64,000 nucleotides of DNA from positions 4,102,974-4,166,973 of the forward strand of contig NC_065536.1 of NCBI RefSeq assembly GCF_932294415.1. The letters run 5' to 3'. This DNA is from Quercus robur. Taxonomy: Eukaryota; Streptophyta; Magnoliopsida; Fagales; Fagaceae. Both the position numbers and the translations under genes were made by a program. Under the pieces are notes generated by a model. It saw nothing but the letters and a program-made list of their open reading frames with translations, was not told the DNA's origin and did not search any database. Of the stretch, positions 48,836-59,991 are shown one piece after another (position 1 is the first letter of the stretch; each line of letters starts with the position of its first letter).

Positions 48836-49556
48836 AAGAGAAGATTGGCGCACGAAAACGAGAGGGAGGCAAATAAGAGAAGGGCATGTGAAATTGTGAA
48901 TATAGTAAGGACGCGTGGTTCCCTCTCCCCTTGTCTGTGATTGCTTTTAAGCTCTTCTTCCCACTCACCTTCCAGTTCCAATTCCATTTGGAAAACCTTT
49001 TCCAATCCCATTTCTCTCTCTCTCTCTCTCTCTCTTTGATTCATTCTTCAATTTTCACAAACAAAACCTCCACAATTCTCAACCATCTCAAAAACCAAAA
49101 CCTCCCAACAACAACAACAACAAGGTATACATATTACATACTAGTCTCATGTAATTTCCTCAATTCATGTTTCTTTTTTTTTCTTTTTTTTTTAATCTAA
49201 ATAATTCTATCATCATAAAAAATCCGACAATATCAATGAATTACAAAACTCTGTTTTAAATTTCGGCCATATCATGTGACTTTTTCAAAACTTTTTGTAT
49301 TCTACGAGTTTCTCGTGAAAGTTTCACACTGAAACCACAAAACTCTCGTGTTCATATTATCAATTTTCACAATTTTCTTTTTTTATCTGAACCACGAGTC
49401 TCTCGTGTTCATATTATCAATTTCCACAATTTTCTTTTTTCTTTTCTTATCTTGAGTATCATTACGAGACTCTTGATTTGAGTATCATTACAAGACTCTT
49501 GATTTGATTATATTTTTCTTTCAATCCACAGGTATATTGTGAAATTGTTTTCTTCA
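48790..49556 (+). promoter_or_regulatory. Promoter, leader and 5'-UTR intron of the bHLH gene
   Basis: A GA run at 48791-48829 and a CT run at about 49014-49034 lie in the probable promoter and leader. The leader exon seems to end CAACAACAAG at 49124 before a GTATAC donor; the acceptor TCCACAG ends at 49531, 25 bases ahead of the ATG. The intron (49125-49531) holds two small tandem duplications: ACTCTCGTGTTCATATTATC (49341 and 49400) and TTGAGTATCATTACGAGACT / TTGAGTATCATTACAAGACT (49452 and 49478). Confidence 0.55.
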
Positions 49557-50201
49557 ATGGAGTCGACGATCTCAAACCCGGATTTCAACATAGAAGAAGA
49601 AGAGTTGAAGCGAACGAAGCGTAGAAAAACCGAGACGCGAGATCCGGAATCGGATCCAAAACCCGAGACGATCAGATGGAGATCCGAATCGGAGCAACGA
49701 AACTACTCCACAAAGCTCGTCGAAGCTCTCCGCCAAGTCCGCCGCAATTCCTCCTCCTCCTCCTCCTCGCCGTCGTCAGCCAAGCTCTCCTCCTCCTCCT
49801 CCTCCGTAGGACGACACCGCGAGATCCGAGACGCGGCGAACCGAGTTCTCGCCGTATCGGCCAAAGGAAAAACCCGGTGGAGCCGGGCGATTCTAACGAG
49901 TCGACTCAGTTCGAAACTCGCCCACAACAACACGAAGCACAAGAAAGGAGCGAACAGAGCCGGCGCCAAGGTGACCGGCTGTAGCCGGTTGAGTAGGCCG
50001 GAGAAGAAGAGGTTACCGGCTGTGCAAAGGAAAGTGAAGGTTTTGGGCCGGTTAGTCCCCGGTTGCCGAAAAGTCTCGCTGCCAAACCTTCTAGAAGAAG
50101 CCACTGATTACATAGCGGCTTTGCAGATGCAAGTGCGAGCCATGACCAAAATCACTGAGATTCTAACCGGCGCTCCGGTTAACCGGCTCGGTACGAGCTG
50201 A
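49557..50201 (+). CDS. Atypical bHLH transcription regulator (bHLH147/148/149/150-like)
   Basis: A 214-aa single-exon coding region. The C-terminal helix-loop-helix covers about residues 159-208: KVKVLGRLVPGCRKVSLPNL, LEEATDYIAALQMQVRAMTK, ITEIL. The segment before it lacks the Glu and Arg of a DNA-reading basic region, so the protein probably acts by pairing with other bHLH proteins, as the Arabidopsis AIF proteins do in brassinosteroid growth control. Other family marks are RWRSESEQRNYSTKLVEALR near residue 41 and RDAANRVLAVSAKGKTRWSR near residue 91. Two Ser runs (about 65-85) come from TCC repeats. A GTG upstream in frame at 49539 is not used as start; ATG 49557 gives the family-like MEST start. 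The coding region is much more GC-rich than its surroundings. Exact orthologue not determined. Confidence 0.9.
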   Translation: MESTISNPDFNIEEEELKRTKRRKTETRDPESDPKPETIRWRSESEQRNYSTKLVEALRQVRRNSSSSSSSPSSAKLSSSSSSVGRHREIRDAANRVLAVSAKGKTRWSRAILTSRLSSKLAHNNTKHKKGANRAGAKVTGCSRLSRPEKKRLPAVQRKVKVLGRLVPGCRKVSLPNLLEEATDYIAALQMQVRAMTKITEILTGAPVNRLGTS

Positions 50202-50849
50202 CTCTAAAATTAAAAACAAAAAAACAAAAAAAACGTTGTAAACAAAGGTGTTTTTTACCCTTTTTTTTTTAATTTTTAATTTTTTGTTTTTTTAAATCTT
50301 TGTTTCTTTTTTTTTTTTTTGGTGGATTTATAAATTCATGTATTTTATTGTATACATGACTTCTTCTTTCTTTTCTTTCTTTTGCGGTTACTCTATCTCT
50401 TTTTTCTCTTTTAAATTTTTTAATATTATTTAAAAAATATTTTATTCTTTGATTGAATTGAACATGGTACCTAATTTGATGCTATTTGGGATTTAGACAG
50501 GTAGGATAGGATGATGATTGATGGGTCAATAAGGGTTTGTTTGGAAAGTTTTGGGGTTGTGATAAGAGACACTATTGGTGCACACACAAAAAAAGAAAAA
50601 AAAAAATCAGTTTAATATTTGTTTCTTTATTTTCATGTTGTTAGTGGAAATGAATAAATTTGTTAAAGTTTATTTTTTGGGTTTAAAAGAAATTAATAAC
50701 CGACATAAAATTTAGTTACTTTATTAAAAAATGAAAATGAATCTGTTGAAGATATACGTTGTTGGTTCAAAGCGACAAATAGACAAACAACACCAGATGA
50801 TAATATTGTGTGTGTTTTAACTTTTTAACGTATATGGAAAAGAGGCTGA
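50202..50849. other. 3' flank of the bHLH gene
   Basis: T-rich stretch after the TGA at 50199-50201, holding the probable 3' UTR and polyadenylation area. No other feature seen. Confidence 0.45.
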
Positions 50850-51700
50850 ATTGTGCATGTTCACGTTATAAATTATATAAATCATAAAACAAAATTATAA
50901 AAGTTGAAAAAAAATTGAAAAAAAAAAGTATAAATAGTTCATCATTTTTGTGCTTGATTTCTGTATTTTGGAATATTCTTATGGAATTTGTGCTACATGG
51001 AACATAATCATTTTGGGTTCAAAGTTGTGCATGGCACCACGTCATAAGCGTTGTGTTTTTTTTTATAAACATTTTTAACATTTTGTGTGAGTGGGGAACG
51101 GACAGAATAAAACAAGTTGACATTATAAATTTGAAAAATTAGTAGACATGAAATTATAAAATTGAAAAAAATGTGTGAAAAGTATCCATAGTTCATTGGT
51201 TTTGTGGTTGATTTCATATTATAAAGAGACATTTTTACAGAATTTGGTGCAGTTGGAAAATAAATAATTTTTGGGGTTCAAGTGGTTTTAAGTGGGAAGA
51301 GAATAATGCGAAATAGTTGACGTTGTAAATTAAAAATTTTCACCAAACAAGGATTAAAAAAAAAAAAAAGTAAAAGAGAGTGCAAAAACTATTAACAATT
51401 CGTTGCTTTGTCCTTGGTGCCCATAGAATTAATGGATCTTTCTGCAGGATTTGGGACAATTGAAAAGTGAATTTTTTTTGGGGTCCAACTATGTTCATTG
51501 CCACATGCAAACAACACGTTGCCCTTTTTATTTATTCAAAGATACCTTGGCCTAAGTGGGAAATGGTGGAGTAAGAATTGATTGGCATTGTGAATTTCAA
51601 AAATCACTAAAAAAAACTATCAAAGTTAAGATAAATAACCAAAAAGAAAAGTGTCAAAGGAAGGGATTCAAGGTTGTCTCCATGTGAAAAGCACCACATG
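50850..51700. repeat. Decayed tandem repeats downstream of the bHLH gene
   Basis: Three to four diverged copies of a unit of 200-260 bases. Each has, in order, GTTGACATTATAAATTTGAA-like sequence, AGTATCCATAGTTCATTGGT-like sequence, a line ending GGAATTTGTGC or GGATTTGGGAC, and TTTTGGGGTTCAA. Approximate starts are 50860, 51115, 51315 and 51580. Non-coding. Confidence 0.6.
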
Positions 51701-54700
51701 CATGTTCTTGAGCTCAAAATCTATGTATGTTTTACTTTTTCTCCTTTACCAATCCTTGTAGTTTTGTGTCAAAAGTGAATCTTATCCTTTCAGTCAAAAC
51801 AAAGATCATTGTCCCTATCTTGCCAACCATATAACAATCTAAAAATTTATCCTCTACTATTTTCACTTGTATTGATTAGCTAAATTTTACTCTTACATTA
51901 AGTTTTTACTGATTCTTTTCTACTTCTACTAAAAAAAGACAAATAAAGTTGCTTTACCTATTTTTGATGGTAAAATGTTTCCTGATATGGTGTTGACAAT
52001 TAGATTTTGATGTCTCATTGCTGCTTAAAAAGCATTTACAACATAACATGTTTTTGGTGTTTAAGACTTCCAAAGTCCTTTCTGTTTATTCCCCACTAGG
52101 GAAGGAACAAAGATTAGAGGGCAGGTGAATCTTCTGGCAAAAGATAATTCCTTCCTGAAATATTTATTGTCCCCTATTGCTTACAAGTAATCAAAATAAA
52201 TGCATTCTGAGTTGTTGTAACTTGTAGTCCTAGAATAATTTGCACAAGATTGGAAAGAAAAGAAAAAGGAGGGGATGGTGAAAGTTAAGACTGAGATCCT
52301 TTGGTAGATTTGGATAAATTGAAAGATCTGAATTGGTAAGAAGTTATCCCCACATTTCCAAAAGTTAGCACATATAGGCCAAATTGGTCTAATGAAAGCC
52401 AGCCTCACATCATGTGCCTTAGAGGCCCTACAGTTTCAAGTGCACTGACCCTTAACCCCACCCTCCAACAATGGCATGCATGTGAGTATTGAAACCTTCA
52501 CATGCTATTTTAAGAATAGGGAAATGCTTGGCTTTTGAAGAAGTTGTTGCTGCTGCTGCTTCCACATTGTTCTAAGAGTAGAACATTATAGGTCCTATCC
52601 AAGACAATGCAGTTTTGGGGACCCAAACCCCACCATCATAGAGGTAGAAAATTGAAAAAAAAAATGGTCACTCTAGGACAGTGCTTTTTTCCCCAATTTT
52701 AAGGGCTTACACGTGCACAACTAAGGGTAGCTACCCCATCTGTCAATTTTTATAAATCAAAGACAGATAGGTCTTGAGTGGCATCCCTATCAAAAGGGTT
52801 TTTTTTCTTTTCCTTTCAGCCAAAATTGGTCATGATTGTTGAAGCAATTTAAGGACCACATATGTTGTTTTGTTTTTAGGCACTGCCTATCTTGACATTA
52901 TTTGTGGTGTGTTCTTCTTTCATTCATTTCTTCCTTTCAAACATGTACACCATAATTCCACACATGCATCCATGTGCCTTCATTTAACAAGCCATCTTTT
53001 CCTTTTTCCTGTTCTTTTGTTTTCCTTTTCTTGAATAAATCTACAGATGCACCCAAATAGTTTTTTTTAGGCCATGGGCATTGCTACAGTGGGAAATTTC
53101 CAAAAAAAAATGGTCCACTAGCCTAGTTTGTATGGGTTGGCTAGCCTCCATTGGAAGATATCATACAAGGAATGTTTCTTTCAAGGAACTTTTTACCCCT
53201 AGTTCATGATGGCACCCATTTTAAAGAAAATTTTCTGGACTTTAGGCCAAGTGCTCTTGCATTATTATGGTTTCAAAGGGTAAAAAGCAATAATAATTCT
53301 ATAGTCATAACTTTTCTCACAAATGTTTTCATAATTGCAAAAGTGACGAGTTATTATTGGTAGATAATGAAATAATATCATTGAGGTGCTTATACGAAAA
53401 TCAATAATAACTTATCAACTTAACAATATTGATAAAATGTCTTTTAGGCACCCCTTATGTTCTTTGGCCTCAAAGAAAATTGTCCATTTTTAGTCAAACT
53501 TTGAACCATACAAGGAATATTAGGTTGTCCTAGAAATGCCCTTTTTTTTTCATGGTTTTGTTTGTCAAAAAATTGGGATGAACCTTGGGATCAATTAAAT
53601 GCGGTAACTGATTTCCTTACCCAAGTTTTTCAAGTACAAGTTTCATTCTCATCATCATGTCATGGTACTTAAATCTTTAATTGTGTCTTAAGCTGTTTAT
53701 CTGTGGTACCCATGATGTTGACCTATCTATATGTTGGGGGTAGTATCAATAATTAGCAGAGGAGCCTTAGTCCATAAAGCACCATAATCTCATAATCTAT
53801 CACATGACCCATATTTTGAACTTTTGTATGAATCCAAAGTTGAGATAATTAGATGATCAAGCTGTCAAGTAAGTTTGATATTTATGCCTTTTCTTTTAAG
53901 GTAGATTTTGGTCATTTATCTAATACTTACCTAGCAATTGCTATTAGATAACTAATAATTAAGGACTATTGAAGAGTAAACCACCAAAATTGCCATTAAT
54001 TTCAAGTCTCAACCCCACCAACTACTAATGGTTTCTTGGAAGAAAATCTTAGGCTTTGCTTTTGACTTGTTTGAATCTATGATCTAGCATATTCTTGCCA
54101 CCTTGTATAATAGCATTAGTCCTCATCAGCCACCACTTGCTTAGGCCTTAGGGGCAGGTACATTTTATGATTTCAATTGAGCCATGTTTGAACAGTTGAA
54201 ACCTTTAAAAAAAATCTTTTTGAAGAATGTCTATATCTATTTACTGACAATAGTATATTAATGTCTGGTTCTTAGGTGCACAATTTAAAGCCCCCATGTT
54301 AAAATTTATGTCGGTCTTCTCTAACGTTAGTTTGGTTTTATATTCGTACATTGTTTATTGCTCTTCCAGGACATATAGATATAAAGTATACAAGACTTTA
54401 AGGTGGCCACCAGCAGTATCTTCCACACATTCAATTCCAGAGTTAGGATGCCTTTGATTTTTCTTACTATATATCTCTATGGCTAACCTTTAAAAAAAAA
54501 AAAATTTAATTTAAAGGGCATTTTGTGTGTGTGATAATTTTATAGTTATAACAAGGAGGGGAGATCTGAATTCTAGATGTTTTTGTAAAAAATACTAGAA
54601 GATGTCAACCAGTTGAGTTACAAAATTCTTGGCTTAAGGATATTGATTCTTGACATATACGGTATTTACAACCAAATGAGAGACAATAACTTAGACAATG

Positions 54701-56339
54701 TGAGGCACCAATCTTGTGTAGATACGATAGAATTTCAACTTCTTAGTTATGGTCTAATGAACCAAATTCCCATTGCGTTACAAAAATAGGTCAATAATTA
54801 TCCTTCAGGGTGATGAGATAAGGACAAAGACTGTTCACACCAAAAAAAAAAAAGGGTACAAAGTCTTATTTGCATGTGATTTGATTGGAATTAACATCTG
54901 AAATTTGACCCCAAGGAAAAATTCTTTGGATTCTAGTGAGGCTGGTTCAAGACTTCAAGCTTTGGTTAAACCCATTTAAGAAAGGGTCTGCCCCATCGTA
55001 TCCTTTCTTTTTAGGGAAATAGTGTCTATTTTGTTTTAATGTCTGTCTACTTGCTTCTAGGCTAAGGTCTCCACACAATTTATTTATTTATTTTTTGAGA
55101 AAAATCTCCACACAACTTAATATCCTGTTAACCCTTTTTTTTTAAGGGAAAAAAAAAGTCTTATCATGGAGTATGTATATGCCAAAATTGCTTCTCTTTC
55201 AAGTTTATAAACCACCAATATTAGCGTCAGCAGCCGATTTTTTTTATTTTTTTTATTTTACACTCAATTTTGTTATTAAATTCCAACACATGCATGTTCT
55301 AGGGTCACACGCCACGTGTCAATTTCTGAGTGGTACTTGAATCTGACAATGGCATCATGTGGCATCTTTATTGCACTTAAAGAAGCCAAGTCACATGTCA
55401 CAATTTTTGATCAAGACTCGCATATTCCTCAGCAATAGCCCAATATTCTTAGTTTTCTTTAAAAAAATAGAAATTTTAAAATCTAAACCAATAATTAACA
55501 TAACATATATACACTTGGAGGTGTTCTTCACACGTCCAACAATTTAGGTAGAGTTTCTCTTTGTTTAATTTAATATTATAAGCTTCTAGATGTGACTCAC
55601 TAATAAATCAATAATCATCAAAATCACATTGTTTTGCTTGGAATTGAATGTTTCCATTCCACATATTTTGACTTTTTTTTTAATAGCTTTTTGATTGGTC
55701 AACAACCAAGGAAAGACTGTTGAATTCATTATTTTTCATCTTGGTAATGTTTAGATCTCACTTACCCAATAATATTAAGGGATTTAAAAATTTTCAGGGA
55801 TATGGGGTTTTAATTTTATCATTAGGAAGACTAAACTTTGGTTTGGATTAGCCTTTGCATCCCTAATTTGATACAATTGAGATAGTGCTAAATAAAAAAG
55901 AGGCACAAAACGACAGCATAGAGATGATTTTTGAGTTGTCAAAGGCCCCTACAAAAGCATTGGTCACATTTGGGTTGGGCCCCAAGCAAACTTAGAGACA
56001 AAACTGTGTGTCAAATCAGGGTTTTGATAGTTTTAGCAACATTGTATGTGGTGCAATAAATAAATTAACCTCGTGGCAAAACCCAATAGCAAATTGTCCT
56101 CAATAATGAATCCCTTGTGACCCCAAAAGTAAAATGTTGACTCTCATACATCAAATTGTGTTGTTTTAGGGTCCCAATTGTCACTTGCCACACGTGGTTC
56201 CTTGGTGGCTTGGAAAAGGACCCCCAATGCGGCTTGACCAAGTTTACCAATTTTTTTGCTTAGATTCACAGCTTAACATGGCATGAGGACCTTCTATATA
56301 TTTGCATTTCCATATTTAGCTTATATTTGACTTTTTTTT
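51701..56339. other. Intergenic region without a recognised gene
   Basis: About 4.6 kb of AT-rich sequence with short open frames only, none resembling a known protein. I looked for common plant microRNA sequences and tRNA boxes and saw none. A T-rich start, several A/T runs and no terminal repeats were noted. Confidence 0.5.
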
Positions 56340-56520
56340 AAAGAGATAATTTCAACCGATAATTGTATAACGTATGGTCTTGATGATTACTTTTTTTCAT
56401 CAAATCAAAACATCAATTAGTTTTTTTATGTAAGCGGAGATCAAATCGAACCCATATTTGAGTTCTTTTTACTTTGTTATTACTACATCAAATCGTTATT
56501 TCGGTTAATAGTCCAATTTG
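56340..56520 (-). mobile_element. Decayed tRNA-derived SINE
   Basis: On the minus strand GGGTTCGATTTGATCTCCGC (box B-like) is followed by ACATAAAAAAACTAATTGAT, GTTTTGATTTGATGA and GGTTGAAATTATCTCT. These are recognisable changes of the same SINE family seen better preserved at 57086-57248. Ends are blurred. Confidence 0.5.
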
Positions 56521-57085
56521 ACAATTTCCATCATGTCTAGATTTTTTCAACTTAATTTTTAAGTAAAGTCATCTTAGTAAGAAAAATTATCTATAATGTA
56601 GCCGTTATATGCATTCACCTTCTTATAGTGTGTGGACCCTCACAACATGTAAACCTCATATAATTCCGTGGGTGGCTAATTGGCTACATACAATTGCCCC
56701 ATAAGATATCCTTTCCTTCTAGTAAAATATGTCACTTGTTGACATTGAAGTCATAAAATGGACCAAAGCTCTCAAAAGCACGTGAAAGAGAGTTAAGATG
56801 TAAAGAAATTCATAGTTTTGATCCTCTCATATAGACTAAGACAAGTCGGAGTTGACTTTAAATTTTGAAACCATTTATGAAATTAAACGTGACAACTGGC
56901 AAGGATTAAGAACTAATCATCTTAAGTTTCTATATCAAATTTCGAATTGCGTTAAAGGGCACATAGTAAAAACATCACACCTGTACCACAAAACAATCTA
57001 ATTATTTTAACATGCATTCATATCCATAGTCAAAGCTAAAGATTCTATATGTGTTAGTCGGTAAGAACTTTTCTCTGCAATTATT

Positions 57086-57248
57086 TTTTTTAGAGAGTTT
57101 CAACCTAAAACATCTGCTTCTGATGATAGTTTTTTATAATTAAACCAAGACACCAATAGATTTTTGGTGTAGGTGGGGAATTGGGGATTGAACCCTAAAT
57201 TTTTTATTCAACTATTAAAGACTTTACCATTTGAGTTAATTAGAACCC
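57086..57248 (-). mobile_element. tRNA-derived SINE with 19-bp target duplication
   Basis: On the minus strand the head has TAACTCAAATGGTAAAGTC (box A) and GGGTTCAATCCC (box B), then CTACACCAAAAATCTATTGG, TGTCTTGGTTTAATTATAA and a tail GGTTGAAACTCTCTA with an A run. The flanks repeat ACTTTTCTC(T/A)GCAATTATT at 57067-57085 and 57249-57267, 18 of 19 bases the same. Internal promoter boxes, an A tail and a long target repeat identify a SINE. Confidence 0.82.
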
Positions 57249-57324
57249 ACTTTTCTCAGCAATTATTAAGAAAAAATTGGAAAAGGCTGAATATTTTGGA
57301 AATCAATTCCATGTGTTTCTAAGG

Positions 57325-57412
57325 ACTTTGTGACCCAGTGATATTAACTGGTATCTTCATAGGTAGAGTTTGAGTTTGAATCTCCCACATAATGTAAGGA
57401 AAAAAAAATACA
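57325..57412 (+). mobile_element. Possible second SINE type, truncated
   Basis: GTGACCCAGTGATATTAACT resembles a tRNA box A region and GTTTGAATCTC a weak box B, followed by an A run. Right after it ATACACTCCTTGTGTTTT is repeated (57408 and 57459) around a run of about 35 T. Limits are uncertain. Confidence 0.35.
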
Positions 57413-57420
57413 CTCCTTGT

Positions 57421-57459
<39 letters not shown>

Positions 57460-57477
57460 AATACACTCCTTGTGTTT

Positions 57478-59379
57478 TGTTTGTCTTCTTCATCTCTGTT
57501 TGACAAGATTGTAGAGATATCTTCCCTAGCCCATGTTTTTAAATGGTTCTGGAAGATGTCTCCATAGACCAAGATTGATGTATAATACACCATCTTGGGC
57601 TGGATTTGAGATTGAGAAAATGCCAAACAGCAAGTCTGTCTTTAGGCTAACTTGGGCCTAGCCTGGTTTTCGGGTTTCATCTCTAACTTGGGCCGAGCGT
57701 GGTTTCAAATCCAGTAGCTGTATTTGTCTCTAATTTTTTTTTCCCATGTAATACCATTATACCAACACACACAAGATCCAATAATCACGATTCAATTTTT
57801 CTCATGTCAAGGGCAGTATATAAGAAAAGGAAAAATATCTAGGGAGCAACTATATATTTTTAAATTAACATAATTATTATTTTTTTTAAATAGCATAAAT
57901 CATTCCATAAACTCTAGAACAGACTTTCTTCTTTCCCTTTTTTTTTCCTTACAGTACATGGAGGCAATGACATAATAGATAATATTTAGTCGGAACATGA
58001 AATATATATGTTATGACAAGAAATCTAGAGTTATGGTTACGTAGTGGATATTAGTTAAAATAATTGATAAAATATCTTGTTGTCGAATAATAATCTTGGA
58101 ATAAAATCCCGTCAATGCTAAGAGAGAGATTATGTATATTATTCTGGTAAGAATTTAATTTCTTAGGTAAAAAAAAAAAAAAGAAAAAAAAAGAAAGAAA
58201 GAAATTAAAAAAGCCTTACAGATCTTATTCTGGCAAGAATTCAATTTCTTAAGATTCATTTTTATTGAAAATAACTCACACCAGGGAAACAATAAAAGTT
58301 ACCAATTAATGCTTCTTTAAAAAAAAGTACCCAAAAAAAAAAAAAAGTTCCCAATGCACGTTTTCGCCAAAAAAAAAAAAAAAAAAAAAATGCTTTCTCA
58401 ATGCATACGGTGGCAACTGGCAAGATTAAAATTTAAATGCTTTCAATTTATTTATTTATTTTTGAGAAGATGCTTTCAATTTATTTTGGAAAGGAATCCA
58501 ATATAGGATAGATAATCCTAATTTGGAAATATACTTGTTAACATGGTTGGGACCATTTCATTTACATTAAATAGTATATTTTATATGAAGACAATATAAA
58601 TGCGCACTTCACATTTATGTTAAGAAATCCAATTTGTGATTATCTATTAATTATTTGCTTGCCAGTTGCCAACATTTTCACAAGGCATGTTGTTGTGGTA
58701 TATACATTTATAGATGTAGATCAGAGTAATTATTCATAAGCAATTTTGATTATAAATAGACCCACTTCAACCTTTTCATTCATTAGAAACTTTTTTATTG
58801 ATGTAGCCCCATGAGATTGTGTATTAGATAATATTGATCTATCGGATCAGTGATTTACCAGATTTGAACATTATGTTTGGGGGAAAATTATTAGATAATC
58901 CGGGAATACACAATAATTTACTTTGGGTAATGCATGAATATAACCCGGTTCATGCATCTTCAATCAAGTAATTAATAAATTTATCTTGATTTCTCCTTCT
59001 TTATGACAGTAAATATTAAGCTGTGTCTTTCTTACTCTTTATGTTTGAATTTTCGATTGCAGATTGTGTGTAAAACTTTTAGTACTAACTAGCAAAAAAA
59101 AAAAAAAAAAAAACTAGCAGTGACTCGCAAGATGGGCGGAATTAAGATCTTTATTTTGAACAATACTTTGGTTTGTCTAGGATTGAGCCCAACCTAATAT
59201 AATCTGTTGTGAACAAACCCAGGTTTAATCAAATCATTGACATTTATAGTGAAAGTGTTGAATTAATATAGCTAATTATTATTGACTTATTTTGTTCAAA
59301 AAATAAGTTGGATCAGGATAAAAGTATTTTTACATCTAGAAGAAATGAAGTTTAAAAATCTGTACATAAATTAAATAAG

Positions 59380-59417
<38 letters not shown>

Positions 59418-59690
59418 GAACAAAACAAAACAAGCACAAATGTATTCTGTTAACATTTTGAAATAAATTAAGAGAAATTAACGAATCGTGTTTTCTTTTT
59501 ATTAATTTTGGCAATAAGATTTCGATCTATACACTCTTTGGTCAAAAGAAATAGGGTTATTAAAATGTTGGTGAAATCTATGCCAAAAGAAAAAGGAAAA
59601 TCTTGTATATTAAAATTTAGAAGGATATCTTCATTTTTAAATCATGCAATATTAATATGTTTCATAGTGTGGTCCAAGTGGACAAGTTCT

Positions 59691-59733
<43 letters not shown>

Positions 59734-59991
59734 TATATTTAAGACTTATGCATGGAGCAAATAGAAGATAGATGCTATACATATAAAAGCAAAATGGAAT
59801 ATCCCTTATGCTTTCAATTTTCATTTCTCTAAACAAAGTTAGAACCTAAGAACCACCTCCAGTCCCATGCAAGGACTAATCAATAAGCTCATAAATCACG
59901 CATATCTTAAATAATAAAAAATCATATAAATCCCATAAAATAAGTGTACCACAGAAAACTTTTAAAGATATACAATCCTTACAACATAACG
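57478..59991. other. Intergenic region between SINEs and the exonuclease-like gene
   Basis: AT-rich, with A runs near 58366-58390, 59095-59112 and 59382-59415 and a TA run at about 59697-59729. A perfect short inverted repeat, ATGCATGAA (58930-58938) and TTCATGCAT (58949-58957), lies in a region that also has GATTGTGTATT (58814) matched by AATACACAAT (58904). No gene recognised. Confidence 0.5.

Noticed and set aside
48730-49044. A minus-strand 104-codon frame upstream of the bHLH gene
   Set aside because: It is made of GA/CT runs and overlaps the probable leader of the bHLH gene; no domain or codon pattern supports it.
51701-56339. Search for microRNA precursors and tRNA genes in the large intergenic region
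   Set aside because: No known mature plant microRNA sequence or intact tRNA A/B boxes were seen by eye; folding and covariance searches would be needed to exclude new ones.
58930-58957. Short hairpin ATGCATGAA / TTCATGCAT
   Set aside because: Nine-base arms in AT-rich DNA are expected by chance in 64 kb, and no T run or gene end makes it a terminator.
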